Origin: JBAVEL01 sp049587715
GTDB taxonomy: Bacteria > Bacteroidota > Ignavibacteria > UBA10030 > UBA6906
Direction of reading: 5' to 3'
Assembly (NCBI GenBank): GCA_049587715.1
Contig: JBAVEL010000120.1
Coordinates: 8,783 to 72,782, forward strand
DNA length: 64,000 bases
In this document: piece by piece, positions 42,654 through 51,656 of the stretch
How positions within the stretch are numbered: the first letter of the stretch is position 1
Layout of the letters: the number at the start of each line of letters is the position of its first letter
Program-made: the position numbers and the translations under genes
Notes under the pieces: generated by a model
What the model was told of the DNA's origin: nothing
Database searches by the model: none
What the model saw: the letters and a program-made list of their open reading frames with translations, nothing else

Positions 42654-42973
42654 CAATGTGCCTCCCGTTGAAGTTGGTTCCTCAGCCGCCCGGAGGATTC
42701 GGATGAGCCCGCCGGGAATGCCCTGTCCCGATACACGATGCTGCCGGAGGCGTCCAGGAGAAACACGGCCCTCCGGTTGTCGCCCCGCGCCGGATCGAAG
42801 CTCCCCCCGGAAGCCCTTTCAGATCCGCCGGCACCCGGGCAATGCCGTCCTCGCGTCGCATCGGGGAGAGAGAACCCCGGCGCCGGATCCCCCACACCCG
42901 GAACCGATGCCGGAGTCCGCGGGGCCGCCGGAAGAATCGAGATCAGGAGCAGAATGCATTGGGGGCTTGTCAT
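42653..42973 (-). CDS. Shortened, exported peroxiredoxin/TlpA-like protein (possibly degenerate)
   Basis: A 106-residue frame with a signal peptide, then 'GVGDPAPGFSLPDA', the usual start of AhpC/TSA or TlpA domains, and 'AVFLLDASGSIVYRDRAFP', the usual end. The middle of the fold with the catalytic Cys is missing, so about 70 residues are lost. An alternate frame (42682-42897) reads 'REDGIARVPADLKGLPGG', resembling the expected continuation, which suggests frameshifts plus a deletion. However, it has its own promoter and is coupled to the M28 gene. Confidence 0.5.
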   Translation of the reverse strand: MTSPQCILLLISILPAAPRTPASVPGVGDPAPGFSLPDATRGRHCPGAGGSERASGGSFDPARGDNRRAVFLLDASGSIVYRDRAFPAGSSESSGRLRNQLQREAH

Positions 42974-42995
42974 GGCACTGCCTTCCGTGGATGCC

Positions 42996-43024
42996 AATCT
43001 ACCGGATGCGGCCCTGAGAGTCAA
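42996..43024 (-). promoter_or_regulatory. Promoter of the M28 peptidase operon
   Basis: On the minus strand TTGACT (43024-43019), 17 bases, TAGATT (43001-42996), 22 bases before the ATG at 42973. It is divergent from the SDR-mutS2 promoter, with -35 boxes 6 bases apart. Confidence 0.55.
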
Positions 43025-43030
43025 TGGCGC

Positions 43031-43060
43031 TTGACTCTACGACGGTCCTCTCGGTATATT
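43031..43060 (+). promoter_or_regulatory. Promoter of the SDR-mutS2 operon
   Basis: TTGACT (43031-43036), 18 bases, TATATT (43055-43060); leader about 24 bases to the ATG at 43091. Confidence 0.55.
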
Positions 43061-43090
43061 GATGCCGGGTCTTCCCCATATCCCGAACGC

Positions 43091-43825
43091 ATGCGCTTAC
43101 ACCAGGTGGTCGCAGTTGTTACCGGTGGAACCGGTGTCCTCGGATCACGGGTGGTGCACCGGCTCCTGGGGGAGGGTGCGCGCGTCGCCGTTCCCTCCCG
43201 CACCGGCCCCCACCCGGGGGAAGCGGCCTCCGGCAGCCGCCTGTTCTCATCCCGATGCGACCTGAGGAGCGAAACGGAGGTCGAACGCTTCTTCGGAGAG
43301 GTCGGGTCCCTCTGGGGACCCGTGGGGATTCTGGTGAATGCGGCGGGGGGCTACGCGGGAGGAAGCCCCGTCGTGGATTCCCCCCTGCCTCAATGGAACG
43401 GGATGATCCTCACAAACCTGACATCCTGCTTCCTCTCCTGCCGGGCCGCCCTCCGGATGATGATCCCCCGGGGGGAGGGGTGCATCGTGAACGTGACCGC
43501 CCGCACCGCCCTGGAGCCGCGGGCCCTCCGGGCGGCCTATGCGGCCTCCAAAGCAGGGGTCATCGCCCTGACCCGCAGCATCGCGGAGGAAACACGAGAG
43601 ACGGACATCTGTGCGGTTGCCGTGGCGCCGGAAGCGCTCAGGACGGAGGCCAACCGCTCCTGGATGACCCCCAGGGAGTTCGCCCTTGCACCGGACCCCG
43701 GGGAAGCGGCAGAGCTCATTCTGCTCCTGTGCATGCCCCAGGCGCGGGGACTCAGCGGCAGCATCCTGAACCTGACCGGACGGGGGTACGAACCGCCGGG
43801 GACTTCGCCGGAAGCCGTCGGATGA
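43091..43825 (+). CDS. Short-chain dehydrogenase/reductase
   Basis: A 244-residue NAD(P)-dependent oxidoreductase. The cofactor loop is 'VVTGGTGVLGSRVV', 'ILVNAAGG' follows, and the catalytic Tyr-Lys is in 'AAYAASKAGVIAL'. The usual catalytic Ser position reads Thr ('VNVTARTALEP'). Substrate unknown. It begins with ATG 43091 and is followed after 46 bases by mutS2; the link between the two is probably only transcriptional. Confidence 0.9.
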   Translation: MRLHQVVAVVTGGTGVLGSRVVHRLLGEGARVAVPSRTGPHPGEAASGSRLFSSRCDLRSETEVERFFGEVGSLWGPVGILVNAAGGYAGGSPVVDSPLPQWNGMILTNLTSCFLSCRAALRMMIPRGEGCIVNVTARTALEPRALRAAYAASKAGVIALTRSIAEETRETDICAVAVAPEALRTEANRSWMTPREFALAPDPGEAAELILLLCMPQARGLSGSILNLTGRGYEPPGTSPEAVG

Positions 43826-43871
43826 CAACTCCCGACCTCAGGTCCGGAGCCCGCTCCTTCCCGGAGGCGGA

Positions 43872-46241
43872 GTGAACATCGAAGGCGCCCGCAGGAAGCT
43901 GGACTTCGAGAGAGTTCTTGCATGGATCGTCCAGCAGGCCTCTTCGGACCTCGGGCGCTCCCGTTTGCAGGATCCCCCGTTCTCCGACTCTTCCGCGGCA
44001 ATCCGCGATGAGCTGGGGCGCGTGTCGGAGATGAAGCGCCTCCTGGAGGAGGAAGATGCCCTTCCCCTGGCGGGAGCACGGGACATCCGCCGCTCTCTTC
44101 ACCGCAGCTCCATCCCGGGCGCCTGCCTCCAGGGGAGGGAGTTCGTCGAGGTTCTCGGCACTCTCAAGGCGGCCCGGGCCGTCCGCTCGTTCCTGGTGCG
44201 CCGCAGGGCTTCGCATCCCGTGCTGGCCGCAATGGCCGAGCCGCTGGCTGCCGACAGGGTGATGGAGTACAACATCGAGCAGGCCGTCGACGAGTCCGGC
44301 GGCGTGCGCGATGGGGCCTCCCGCGAGCTCAGGGAGATCCGGCGATCCCTCAACGAGCGCGCGGCGGCCCTGCGCAGGAAGCTCGAGGGAATACTGAGGA
44401 GCGCCTCCACCCTCGGCTACAGCCAGGAGGAAATCATCACCACCCGGGAGGGCCGGATGGTGATCCCTGTGAAGGCGGAGTTCAAGCACCAGGTTCCGGG
44501 TTTCATCCACAGCGCCTCTTCCAGCGGGGCCACCGTCTTCATCGAGCCGGCGGAAACCCTGGACCTGAACAACGAAATCCGGAACCTGCACTTCCAGGAG
44601 CAGCGGGAGGAGGAACGGATCCTCCGGACCCTGACGTCCCAGGTGGCGAAGCTCCGGGAGCCCCTCCTGGCAAGCTGCGAGATCCTCGCGCACCTGGACG
44701 CCCTGGCTGCAAAAGCCCGCTACTCCATGATCGTCCTCGGGACGGAGCCCGTCATCACGGAAGACGGTCCGGTGCGTCTTGTGGATGCCCGCCACCCGGT
44801 TCTTCTCATGACGCACGGGCGGGAAGGAACGGTTCCGCTTTCCCTCGAGATGGGCACAGATTCGGGAACCCTCCTGATCAGCGGGCCGAACGCGGGTGGA
44901 AAGAGCGTGGCAATGAAGTGCGTGGGGCTGCTGGCCCTGATGGCGCAGAGCGGATTCCACGTCCCCGCCGCCGCCGGGACCACGCTCAGGGTGTTCGGAA
45001 AAATGTTCGTGGACATCGGGGACGACCAGTCCGTTGAGAACGACCTGAGCACGTTCAGCTCCCACCTCGCCAATCTCCGCGCGATTGCCGAGGAGGCGGA
45101 CGAGTGCAGCCTCGTCCTGATTGACGAGATAGGAGCCGGCACGGACCCCCGGGAGGGGGGGGCCATTGCGGCCGCACTCCTTGAGTTCCTGACACGGCGG
45201 GGGGCCCTCACCATCGCCACGACACACCACGGGGCCCTGAAGGCCTTCGCGCACCAGACACCGGGGATCCGCAACGCGGCCATGGAATTCGACAGCGCCA
45301 CCCTTACTCCCACCTACCGCCTGCGTGTGGGAGTTCCCGGCAGCAGCTATGCCCTGGAAATGGCCTCCCGCCTGGGCCTCCGCGCGGACCTCCTGGAGAG
45401 GGCCCGTTCCCTGATGGGGGACCAGGCGGTCCGCCTGGATTCCCTCATCGGAGAGCTGGAGGCGGCCCGCCACAGCCTCTCGCAGGAGGCGGAGGCACAG
45501 GCGGAGGAAAGGGAGAGGCTGGATGGCCTGACCAGGGAATATGAGAAACGCCTGGAGGCCCATCGGACGGAGGCGAGGGAAATCCGCCGCCGGGCTCTGG
45601 ATGAAGCGCGGGAGATCCTGGACGGGGCCCAAGCCGCAATTGAGCGCAGCGTCCGCGCCGTGCGTGAGACCGCCGCCGCAAAGCCGGTGGTGCAGTCAGC
45701 CCGTCGGGAGGTGGAGGATCTGCGGAGGGCCGTGGACCGCCTCCGGAGGGAGGAGGACGCCGAGGGTGGGCCGGGGCCATCGGCGCCTCCTGTCCCGGGA
45801 GAAAAGGTGCGTCTCAAATCAGGGGGAGACGCAGGAGAGGTGCTTGAAATCGCACCGGGAGGGGAGACCGCCCTGGTGCTCTTCGGATCCGTCAGGATGA
45901 GGGTTCCTCTGGATGACCTTCTGCCGGGAGGAGAAGTTCCTGCCCCGGGGGTTGCATCATCCGGTGATCTCAGGACGGAGCGCAGGGAATTGCGAACGGA
46001 GCTGGACCTGAGGGGGATGACGGGAGAGGAGGCACTCCCCCTCATAGACAAGCTCCTGGATGATGCCCTTCTGACGGGCATCAACCGCGTGGATATCATA
46101 CACGGCAAGGGAACCGGAGCCCTCCGGAAGAAGGTCTCGGAATACCTTGGCCGCCACCCGCTCGTCCTTTCCTTCCACCTTGCCGAGTGGAACGAGGGAG
46201 GAACGGGAGCCACCGTGGTGGAGCTGAAGGACAGAACATGA
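43872..46241 (+). CDS. mutS2: Endonuclease MutS2
   Basis: A 789-residue MutS2 homologue that processes branched DNA and collided ribosomes. The clamp domain contains 'TTREGRMVIPVKAEFKHQVPG' (outline), the ATPase has Walker A 'SGPNAGGKSVAMK', Walker B 'LVLIDEIGAGTDP' and 'TIATTHHGALK'. A coiled coil and KOW-like segment lead to a C-terminal Smr nuclease domain ('LDLRGMTGEEALPLID', 'IIHGKGTGAL'). The start is GTG 43872 behind GGAGGCGGA. Smr catalytic residues look intact. Confidence 0.95.
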   Translation: MNIEGARRKLDFERVLAWIVQQASSDLGRSRLQDPPFSDSSAAIRDELGRVSEMKRLLEEEDALPLAGARDIRRSLHRSSIPGACLQGREFVEVLGTLKAARAVRSFLVRRRASHPVLAAMAEPLAADRVMEYNIEQAVDESGGVRDGASRELREIRRSLNERAAALRRKLEGILRSASTLGYSQEEIITTREGRMVIPVKAEFKHQVPGFIHSASSSGATVFIEPAETLDLNNEIRNLHFQEQREEERILRTLTSQVAKLREPLLASCEILAHLDALAAKARYSMIVLGTEPVITEDGPVRLVDARHPVLLMTHGREGTVPLSLEMGTDSGTLLISGPNAGGKSVAMKCVGLLALMAQSGFHVPAAAGTTLRVFGKMFVDIGDDQSVENDLSTFSSHLANLRAIAEEADECSLVLIDEIGAGTDPREGGAIAAALLEFLTRRGALTIATTHHGALKAFAHQTPGIRNAAMEFDSATLTPTYRLRVGVPGSSYALEMASRLGLRADLLERARSLMGDQAVRLDSLIGELEAARHSLSQEAEAQAEERERLDGLTREYEKRLEAHRTEAREIRRRALDEAREILDGAQAAIERSVRAVRETAAAKPVVQSARREVEDLRRAVDRLRREEDAEGGPGPSAPPVPGEKVRLKSGGDAGEVLEIAPGGETALVLFGSVRMRVPLDDLLPGGEVPAPGVASSGDLRTERRELRTELDLRGMTGEEALPLIDKLLDDALLTGINRVDIIHGKGTGALRKKVSEYLGRHPLVLSFHLAEWNEGGTGATVVELKDRT

Positions 46242-46296
46242 GCTGCCCGATCCTCCTCGGGAACCCGGGAACGGGCTTCTGCAATACCGGAGGCAG

Positions 46297-48570
46297 GTGC
46301 TCCATTCAGCTTCCGGATATGGGGATAATCACTTGAAGTCAAATGAGGAACCCGCTTTTCTGGAGCCCGAGGTTGAGCCCCGGCTCGCCCTCCGTCACGG
46401 ATTGACGGAAGAGGAATACGAGCGCCTGAAGGCCGTCCTCGGAAGGGTTCCGACATACACGGAGCTGGGGATCTACAGCGTCATGTGGAGCGAGCACTGC
46501 AGCTACAAGAACTCCATAGCCGTGCTGAAGACATTCCCCCGGTCAGGGTCCCGTGTTCTGGTGGAGGCCGGGGAGGAGAACGCCGGTCTGGTGGATATCG
46601 GCGATGGCCTGGCGATTGCGTTCAAGATTGAAAGCCACAATCATCCATCGGCCGTGGAGCCCTACGAGGGGGCTGCCACCGGCGTGGGAGGAATCCTGAG
46701 GGACATCTTCACAATGGGGGCACGCCCTGTGGCAGCGCTGAATTCCCTCCGGTTCGGGGACCTGGTCAGCCCGCACACCCGGTATCTCGTGCGGGAAGTC
46801 GTGCGGGGGATAGGCGATTACGGGAATTGCTTCGGGGTTCCGACGGTGGGGGGGGAGGTGACATTCGACCCATGCTATGCGGAAAACCCCCTCGTGAACG
46901 CCATGGCCGTGGGTGTCGTCCGCCGGGGGGAGCATGCCCGAGCCGCTGCGGATGGCCCCGGAAACCCCGTCTTTATCGTGGGTTCTTCAACGGGCAGGGA
47001 CGGCATTCACGGGGCCACCTTCGCTTCGGAAGAGATCTCCAGCGAATCGGATTCGAAACGCCCCTCCGTTCAGGTGGGCGACCCGTTCACGGAGAAACTG
47101 CTTCTGGAAGCGACCCTCGAAGTCCTGAAGACGGGGGCGGTCGTGGGGATTCAGGATATGGGTGCGGCGGGCATCACATGCTCCACATCCGAGATGAGTG
47201 CGCGGGCGGGGACCGGCATGCGGATTGACCTGGACCGTGTTCCCGTGAGGGAGTCGGGGATGACCGCGTATGAGATCATGCTCTCGGAATCCCAGGAGCG
47301 GATGCTCCTCGTAGCGCAGAAAGGGCGGGAGGAGGAGATTCTGCGCGTCTATGCGAAGTGGGATCTCCACGCAGAGAGAATAGGCGAAGTCACTGACTCA
47401 GGCCGGCTTGAGGTGCTCCACCTGGGACGGCTTGTAGCAGATGTTCCCGCCCATTCACTGGTGCTGGGCGGAGGAGCCCCCGTGTACATCCGCGAGGCCG
47501 TGGAGCCCGCCTACCTGGTGCACACCCGGGGGTTCGATGCCGGGAAGATCCCCCTCCCGGCCGACCTGAACGGGTGCCTGCTCCGTCTTCTTGGGGGGCC
47601 GAATCTGTGCAGCCGGGAATGGGTGTGGGAGCAATATGACGGTATGGTGCGGAACGGGAGCGTGCAGCTGCACGAGGGAGATGCCGCCGTCATCCTTGTT
47701 CCTGGAACCCGCAAGGCCCTGGCTCTTACCACGGACTGCAACGCCCGGTATGTTTACCTCAATCCGAGGAGAGGGGGGGAAATCGCTGTAGCTGAGGCGG
47801 CCAGAAACGTTGTCTGCGTGGGAGCCGAGCCGGTAGCCATTACAAATTGCCTGAACTTCGGCAACCCGTACAAGCCCGAGGTTTTCTGGCAGTTCCGTGA
47901 AGCCGTGGCAGGAATGGGCGAAGCGTGTCGCGTACTCGGGACACCCGTAACCGGCGGGAACGTCAGCTTCTACAACGAAAGCCCGGGGGGCCAGGTGTTT
48001 CCCACCCCCGTGGTGGGAATGCTGGGGGTCTGCGAAGATGCCGCCAGGACGGTGGGCGCCGGCTTCTCTGTGACGGGTGATGCGATTCTTCAGTTGGGAA
48101 AAACCCGTGGGCATTTGGGGGGAACGGAGTACCTGAGCCTCATCCACGGTATCGTCTCGGGGGATGCACCGCCCGTGGAACTGATGGCTGAGAAACGCCT
48201 CCAGCAGGCCTGTCTCACGGCAATCCGGCGCGGCCTGGTTCGCTCGGCCCATGACTGCTCGGAGGGGGGTCTCGCAGTCGCCCTGGCGGAATGCTGCATC
48301 CTCGGAGAAATCGGCGCCGTTGTGGCGCACGAGCCCGGCTTCCTGAGGCCCGATGCCTGGCTGTTCGGGGAGGATCAATCCCGCATCCTCATCAGCGCGG
48401 CGCCCCGGGACGTGCCTGCCATCAGGGACATCTGTCAATCCACAGATGTGCCCTTCAGCCAGATTGGACAGGTGGGGGGAGGGGAGCTCAGGATCGGGGC
48501 CCTCATACGGCTCGCCCTCGAGGAAATGGCCCGCTCCCGCAGGGACACCCTTCCGACTTACTTGACATAA
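46297..48570 (+). CDS. purL: Phosphoribosylformylglycinamidine synthase II
   Basis: A 757-residue 'small' PurL that makes FGAM from FGAR with ammonia delivered by PurQ and PurS. It has 'YSVMWSEHCSYKNS', 'FKIESHNHPSAVEPYEGAATG', 'FTMGARPVA', 'GSSTGRDGIHGATFAS' and 'GDPFTEKLLLEA', plus the second half from 'GNPYKPEVFWQF'. The GTG 46297 start has GGAGG only 3 bases away; TTG 46333 with GGGGAT is an alternative. No promoter is convincing in the 55-base gap after mutS2. No purQ or purS nearby. Confidence 0.95.
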   Translation: MLHSASGYGDNHLKSNEEPAFLEPEVEPRLALRHGLTEEEYERLKAVLGRVPTYTELGIYSVMWSEHCSYKNSIAVLKTFPRSGSRVLVEAGEENAGLVDIGDGLAIAFKIESHNHPSAVEPYEGAATGVGGILRDIFTMGARPVAALNSLRFGDLVSPHTRYLVREVVRGIGDYGNCFGVPTVGGEVTFDPCYAENPLVNAMAVGVVRRGEHARAAADGPGNPVFIVGSSTGRDGIHGATFASEEISSESDSKRPSVQVGDPFTEKLLLEATLEVLKTGAVVGIQDMGAAGITCSTSEMSARAGTGMRIDLDRVPVRESGMTAYEIMLSESQERMLLVAQKGREEEILRVYAKWDLHAERIGEVTDSGRLEVLHLGRLVADVPAHSLVLGGGAPVYIREAVEPAYLVHTRGFDAGKIPLPADLNGCLLRLLGGPNLCSREWVWEQYDGMVRNGSVQLHEGDAAVILVPGTRKALALTTDCNARYVYLNPRRGGEIAVAEAARNVVCVGAEPVAITNCLNFGNPYKPEVFWQFREAVAGMGEACRVLGTPVTGGNVSFYNESPGGQVFPTPVVGMLGVCEDAARTVGAGFSVTGDAILQLGKTRGHLGGTEYLSLIHGIVSGDAPPVELMAEKRLQQACLTAIRRGLVRSAHDCSEGGLAVALAECCILGEIGAVVAHEPGFLRPDAWLFGEDQSRILISAAPRDVPAIRDICQSTDVPFSQIGQVGGGELRIGALIRLALEEMARSRRDTLPTYLT

Positions 48571-48587
48571 TATACATTATACGGCAT

Positions 48588-49505
48588 TCAGGGAGTCCGT
48601 CTCCCCGTTCCTCCCAGCACCTTCAGAATCCCGGGAACCACCTCCGCCTCCACGGCGGTGGCTCCCAGGGTGAGAATCTCTCCGTCCGCATGCACCCCCA
48701 CGGGTGTGTCCGTCTCCAGTTCCATCCGGGCGAATCTGGACAGCACGGTTTTCGGGGACTCCCCATGCCGCCCTCTGATGACCCTGGGCGCGAGAAACAG
48801 AATCCCTGCCGGGGAGATTTCTCTCACCATGCAGACATCCAGCAATCCGTCCGCCAGCTCCGCCCGGGGAGTCAGGCGGAACCCGCCGCCGGCTCCCTGG
48901 CCGTTGCCGACCGCCACAAGGAGCAGTTTCCCCGTGCTCCAGACCCCGTCCAGACAAACACGGAACTCCCGGGCCCGGTAGTGGACGGCAGTCAGGATGA
49001 CCGCCGCCGCATACAGCGCAAGTCCGCGCAACGCCGGGATGCGCCGGATGGCCGAGGCCACCTCCGCGTCGAAACCGATGCCGAGTGAATTCGCAAAGTA
49101 TCGCGGCTCGCTCGCCATTCCGTCCAGATTCCCGACCCGCACCCGTCCCAGATCGATCGTTTGCGTCGCCCCGCCGAGGATGTCTTCCACGGCCGAGGCG
49201 GGATCGAACGGTATCCCCAGGGACCGGGCGAAGTCGTTCCCGGACCCTGCAGGCACGATGCCCAGCGACCTTGCACCGCCGGCCAGGGCATTCACCGCCT
49301 CGTGAATCGTCCCGTCCCCTCCCACACAGATGACGCTCCGGGGCCCCTCCTCCGCCAGGATTCCCCCTACCATCCCGGGGCCCCGGGTGGAGACAGCCCG
49401 GAACGGGGCGCCGCGTCCGGCCAGCAGGCGTTCCACAAGGGCTCCCGTGGTCCGGCCCCGGCCTCTTCCGGCCCGGGGATTCACGATGAGGAGTATGTCA
49501 TCCAT
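48588..49505 (-). CDS. Diacylglycerol/lipid kinase-family protein
   Basis: A 305-residue cytosolic protein of the DagK/YegS family. The ATP-binding motif 'VICVGGDGTIHEAVNALAGG' and 'GIVPAGSGNDFARSLGIP' are complete, and the beta-rich C-terminal domain contains 'PVGVHADGEILTLGA' in the expected place. It likely phosphorylates diacylglycerol or a similar lipid. ATG 49505 overlaps the dapF stop by 8 bases. It converges on purL with only 17 AT-rich bases between stops. Confidence 0.9.
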   Translation of the reverse strand: MDDILLIVNPRAGRGRGRTTGALVERLLAGRGAPFRAVSTRGPGMVGGILAEEGPRSVICVGGDGTIHEAVNALAGGARSLGIVPAGSGNDFARSLGIPFDPASAVEDILGGATQTIDLGRVRVGNLDGMASEPRYFANSLGIGFDAEVASAIRRIPALRGLALYAAAVILTAVHYRAREFRVCLDGVWSTGKLLLVAVGNGQGAGGGFRLTPRAELADGLLDVCMVREISPAGILFLAPRVIRGRHGESPKTVLSRFARMELETDTPVGVHADGEILTLGATAVEAEVVPGILKVLGGTGRRTP

Positions 49506-50349
49506 GGTCGCGGATGACGGCATGATCCGCATCATATTCCATGCTCCCCGAGAAGAGCAGGTCGCCCGGACCCTCCAGGAACACATCCCGGACCGCAGAA
49601 CCTTCCAGGGAGAATTCGACTTTCAGGATGCTCCCGCTCCGCACCCGCACCGTCACGGGGCTTGCCACCAGGTTCTTCAGACCCGCCACCACCGCCGCGG
49701 CCACCGATCCGGTGCCGCAGGCCTGGGTCTCCCTTTCCACGCCCCGCTCATAGGTCCGGAGCACCAGCGAGTTCGGACCCGCCACGGATGCGAAATCCAC
49801 GTTCGTTCCTTCGGGGGAAAACGCCTCGTGCCGCCGGATCTCCGCTCCCGCGGTCTGCGCATCCAGCCCGTCCAGGTCTTCCAGGAGAACCACGAAGTGA
49901 GGAGCCCCCGTATCAATCCAGCGCCCGGTCCATGCGCCGGACGGGGTGCGCAACGCCACCTCCCGGCCCGGGTCCGGCAGGTTCTTCATGCGCACCCTGA
50001 TACCCCCCTCCCGGACCTCCGCCCGGTACCGGTGGCCCAGGGCCTCGAAACTCACCTCGTCGGGGAGCCCCCGGCGCAACCGGCCGTACCGCACCAGGCA
50101 CCGGGCCCCGTTCCCGCACATCCCCCCCGTACTCCCGTCCGCGTTGAAGTAGAGCATCCGGAAGGACGCCCCCCCCGCCGGTTCGTACACGAGGAGTCCG
50201 TCCGCCCCGATGCCGAAGTGGCGTGCGCAGACCGCACGCGCCAGCCCCCCCAGATCCGCGGGCAGCTCCCCCAGAGAACGGTCCACGATGACGAAATCAT
50301 TCCCGGCGCCCGTTGCTTTCACAAACCTGATCCTGCGTTTCATGGGCAT
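49498..50349 (-). CDS. dapF: Diaminopimelate epimerase
   Basis: A 283-residue enzyme making meso-diaminopimelate for lysine and peptidoglycan. The catalytic Cys pair is in 'GGMCGNGARCLVRY' and 'QACGTGSVAAAVVAG'; 'ATGAGNDFVIVD' and 'PHFVVLLEDLDG' also match. ATG 50349 is taken, with ATG 50343 possible. The tmRNA terminator ends only 12 bases upstream, leaving no room for a separate promoter, so its expression depends on read-through or a start within the tmRNA gene. Confidence 0.95.
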   Translation of the reverse strand: MPMKRRIRFVKATGAGNDFVIVDRSLGELPADLGGLARAVCARHFGIGADGLLVYEPAGGASFRMLYFNADGSTGGMCGNGARCLVRYGRLRRGLPDEVSFEALGHRYRAEVREGGIRVRMKNLPDPGREVALRTPSGAWTGRWIDTGAPHFVVLLEDLDGLDAQTAGAEIRRHEAFSPEGTNVDFASVAGPNSLVLRTYERGVERETQACGTGSVAAAVVAGLKNLVASPVTVRVRSGSILKVEFSLEGSAVRDVFLEGPGDLLFSGSMEYDADHAVIRDHG

Positions 50350-50360
50350 GTCACCCCCTG

Positions 50361-50396
50361 GAAAAGAGGAGGCGCCCCCCGGCGGGAGGGCGCCTC
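50361..50396 (-). terminator. Intrinsic terminator of tmRNA
   Basis: On the minus strand GAGGCGCCC (50396-50388) pairs with GGGCGCCTC (50377-50369) and is followed by CTCTTTTC. It begins 3 bases after the tmRNA 3' end and points toward dapF. Confidence 0.8.
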
Positions 50397-50398
50397 AG

Positions 50399-50769
50399 TG
50401 GAGATGGCGGGAGTCGAACCCGCGTCCGAAGAGAGAACCACCAGGACCACTCCATACATAGTCAGTCTTTCTCGCTTCGCCGCTCCGCCTCCGACTGACA
50501 GGCGCCTGGAGCGGTTACCCCGATCGTCTCCCGGTTCCCCGGGCTTCGCCGGATGTCATCGGAGGATCCATCCGGTTATCCTGTCTGAAGTCGGCGCCCC
50601 GTCGGGACCCGGCAGGCAGGATCCCGCGGAACGGACCGCCTGGTTAATCAGGCAGCCAGTGCGTAGTTGTAGCTGGCACTTGTTGTTTTCCGCTTTATTA
50701 GCGTGCGACGCGGAGAGCACGGTATGCAGTCCTGGCCATTCCCATCTCCGTCGAATCCAGGTCATCCCC
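50399..50769 (-). ncRNA. ssrA: tmRNA (ssrA)
   Basis: About 371 bases on the minus strand. The 5' GGGGATG (50769-50763) pairs with the 3' CATCTCC (50406-50400), followed by discriminator A; the T arm GCGGGTTCGACTCCCGC is standard, and CCA is not encoded. The resume reading frame gives ASYNYALAA then TGA (GCC at about 50677, stop near 50649), ending in the conserved ALAA. It rescues stalled ribosomes with SmpB. The 5' region 'TGGATTCGACGG' matches other tmRNAs. Confidence 0.95.
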
Positions 50770-50778
50770 GGATACATC

Positions 50779-50807
50779 ATGGTATTGAATACGACGCTCA
50801 GAATCAA
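50779..50807 (-). promoter_or_regulatory. Promoter of tmRNA
   Basis: TTGATT (50807-50802), 17 bases, TACCAT (50784-50779) on the minus strand; the mature tmRNA 5' end is 10 bases after the -10 box. The -35 box overlaps the stop codon of the LOG-family gene. Confidence 0.55.
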
Positions 50808-51643
50808 CCCGTCTCCCCCGTCGGATAGTTCCGGACGAGGGACGATCGGAGGTACTCGAAGGCGCTCCGGGGGTCGTCTTTGAAGGTGAACAGCGCGAGA
50901 TCGGACCGGGAAACGCATCCCCGCCGGATCAGCTCCTCCAGGTTCAGAACGCTCTTCCAGTACTCGCTGCCGTACACCACCACCGCCATCTTCTTCTTGA
51001 TCTTGCCCGTCTGCAGAAGCGTCAGAACCTCCAGGAGCTCGTCCATGGTGCCGAACCCCCCCGGCATGATCACAAGGGCCTTGGCCAGATACACAAACCA
51101 GAATTTTCTCAGGAAGAAGTAGTGGAACTCGAACCCCAGGCCGGGCGAGACAAACGGGTTGGAGGCCTGTTCGAAGGGAATGCTGATGTTCAGCCCGATG
51201 GTCTTCCCTCCGGCCAGCCGCGCCCCCCGGTTGGCCGCCTCCATGATGCCGGGCCCTCCTCCGCTGGCCACCACAAACCGGTTGGGGCGCGGGAGCTTCA
51301 TGGACCACTGCGTGAGCAGACGGGCAAGCTCCACCGTGTCCTCGTAGTAACGGGACATCTCCGCCTGCATGGCCGCCGCCTCCGCCTCCCGGAGCACTCG
51401 GCGCGCCGGACGCCGTACGCCCGCCATCTCCTTTTCCGCGCGCCGGAGACGGGCGAGGGCCTCCTTGCGTGGCGTCATCCTCGCCGATCCGAAGAAGACG
51501 ATGGTGTCGCGCACCCCGTGGCGCCGGAATCTCCTCTGGGGCTCCAGGAATTCGGCCATCATGCGGATGATGCGGGCTTCGGGCGAGTTCAGGAACTCCA
51601 GGTTGTTGTAAGCCTTCTCCGGCTGCGCAGCTCGTTTCGGCAC
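50804..51643 (-). CDS. LOG-family protein (cytokinin-riboside-monophosphate phosphoribohydrolase-like)
   Basis: A 279-residue protein with both motifs of the LOG (misnamed lysine decarboxylase) family: 'VVASGGGPGIMEAANRGA' and 'VIMPGGFGTMDE'. Members release free base from nucleoside 5'-monophosphates. An N-terminal stretch of about 70 residues is extra, making this the longer 'TIGR00730-like' type. GTG 51643 is placed behind GGGAGG; an overlapping GTG at 51649 is less likely. It is cotranscribed with the AlkZ-related gene 13 bases upstream. Confidence 0.88.
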   Translation of the reverse strand: MPKRAAQPEKAYNNLEFLNSPEARIIRMMAEFLEPQRRFRRHGVRDTIVFFGSARMTPRKEALARLRRAEKEMAGVRRPARRVLREAEAAAMQAEMSRYYEDTVELARLLTQWSMKLPRPNRFVVASGGGPGIMEAANRGARLAGGKTIGLNISIPFEQASNPFVSPGLGFEFHYFFLRKFWFVYLAKALVIMPGGFGTMDELLEVLTLLQTGKIKKKMAVVVYGSEYWKSVLNLEELIRRGCVSRSDLALFTFKDDPRSAFEYLRSSLVRNYPTGETG

Positions 51644-51656
51644 GGGCACCTCCCTG

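Noticed and set aside
48568..48598. AT-rich palindrome-like stretch between purL and dagK
   Set aside because: A 5-pair stem without GC core and T-tract is too weak for a terminator, and TTGACA there has no -10 box at proper spacing.
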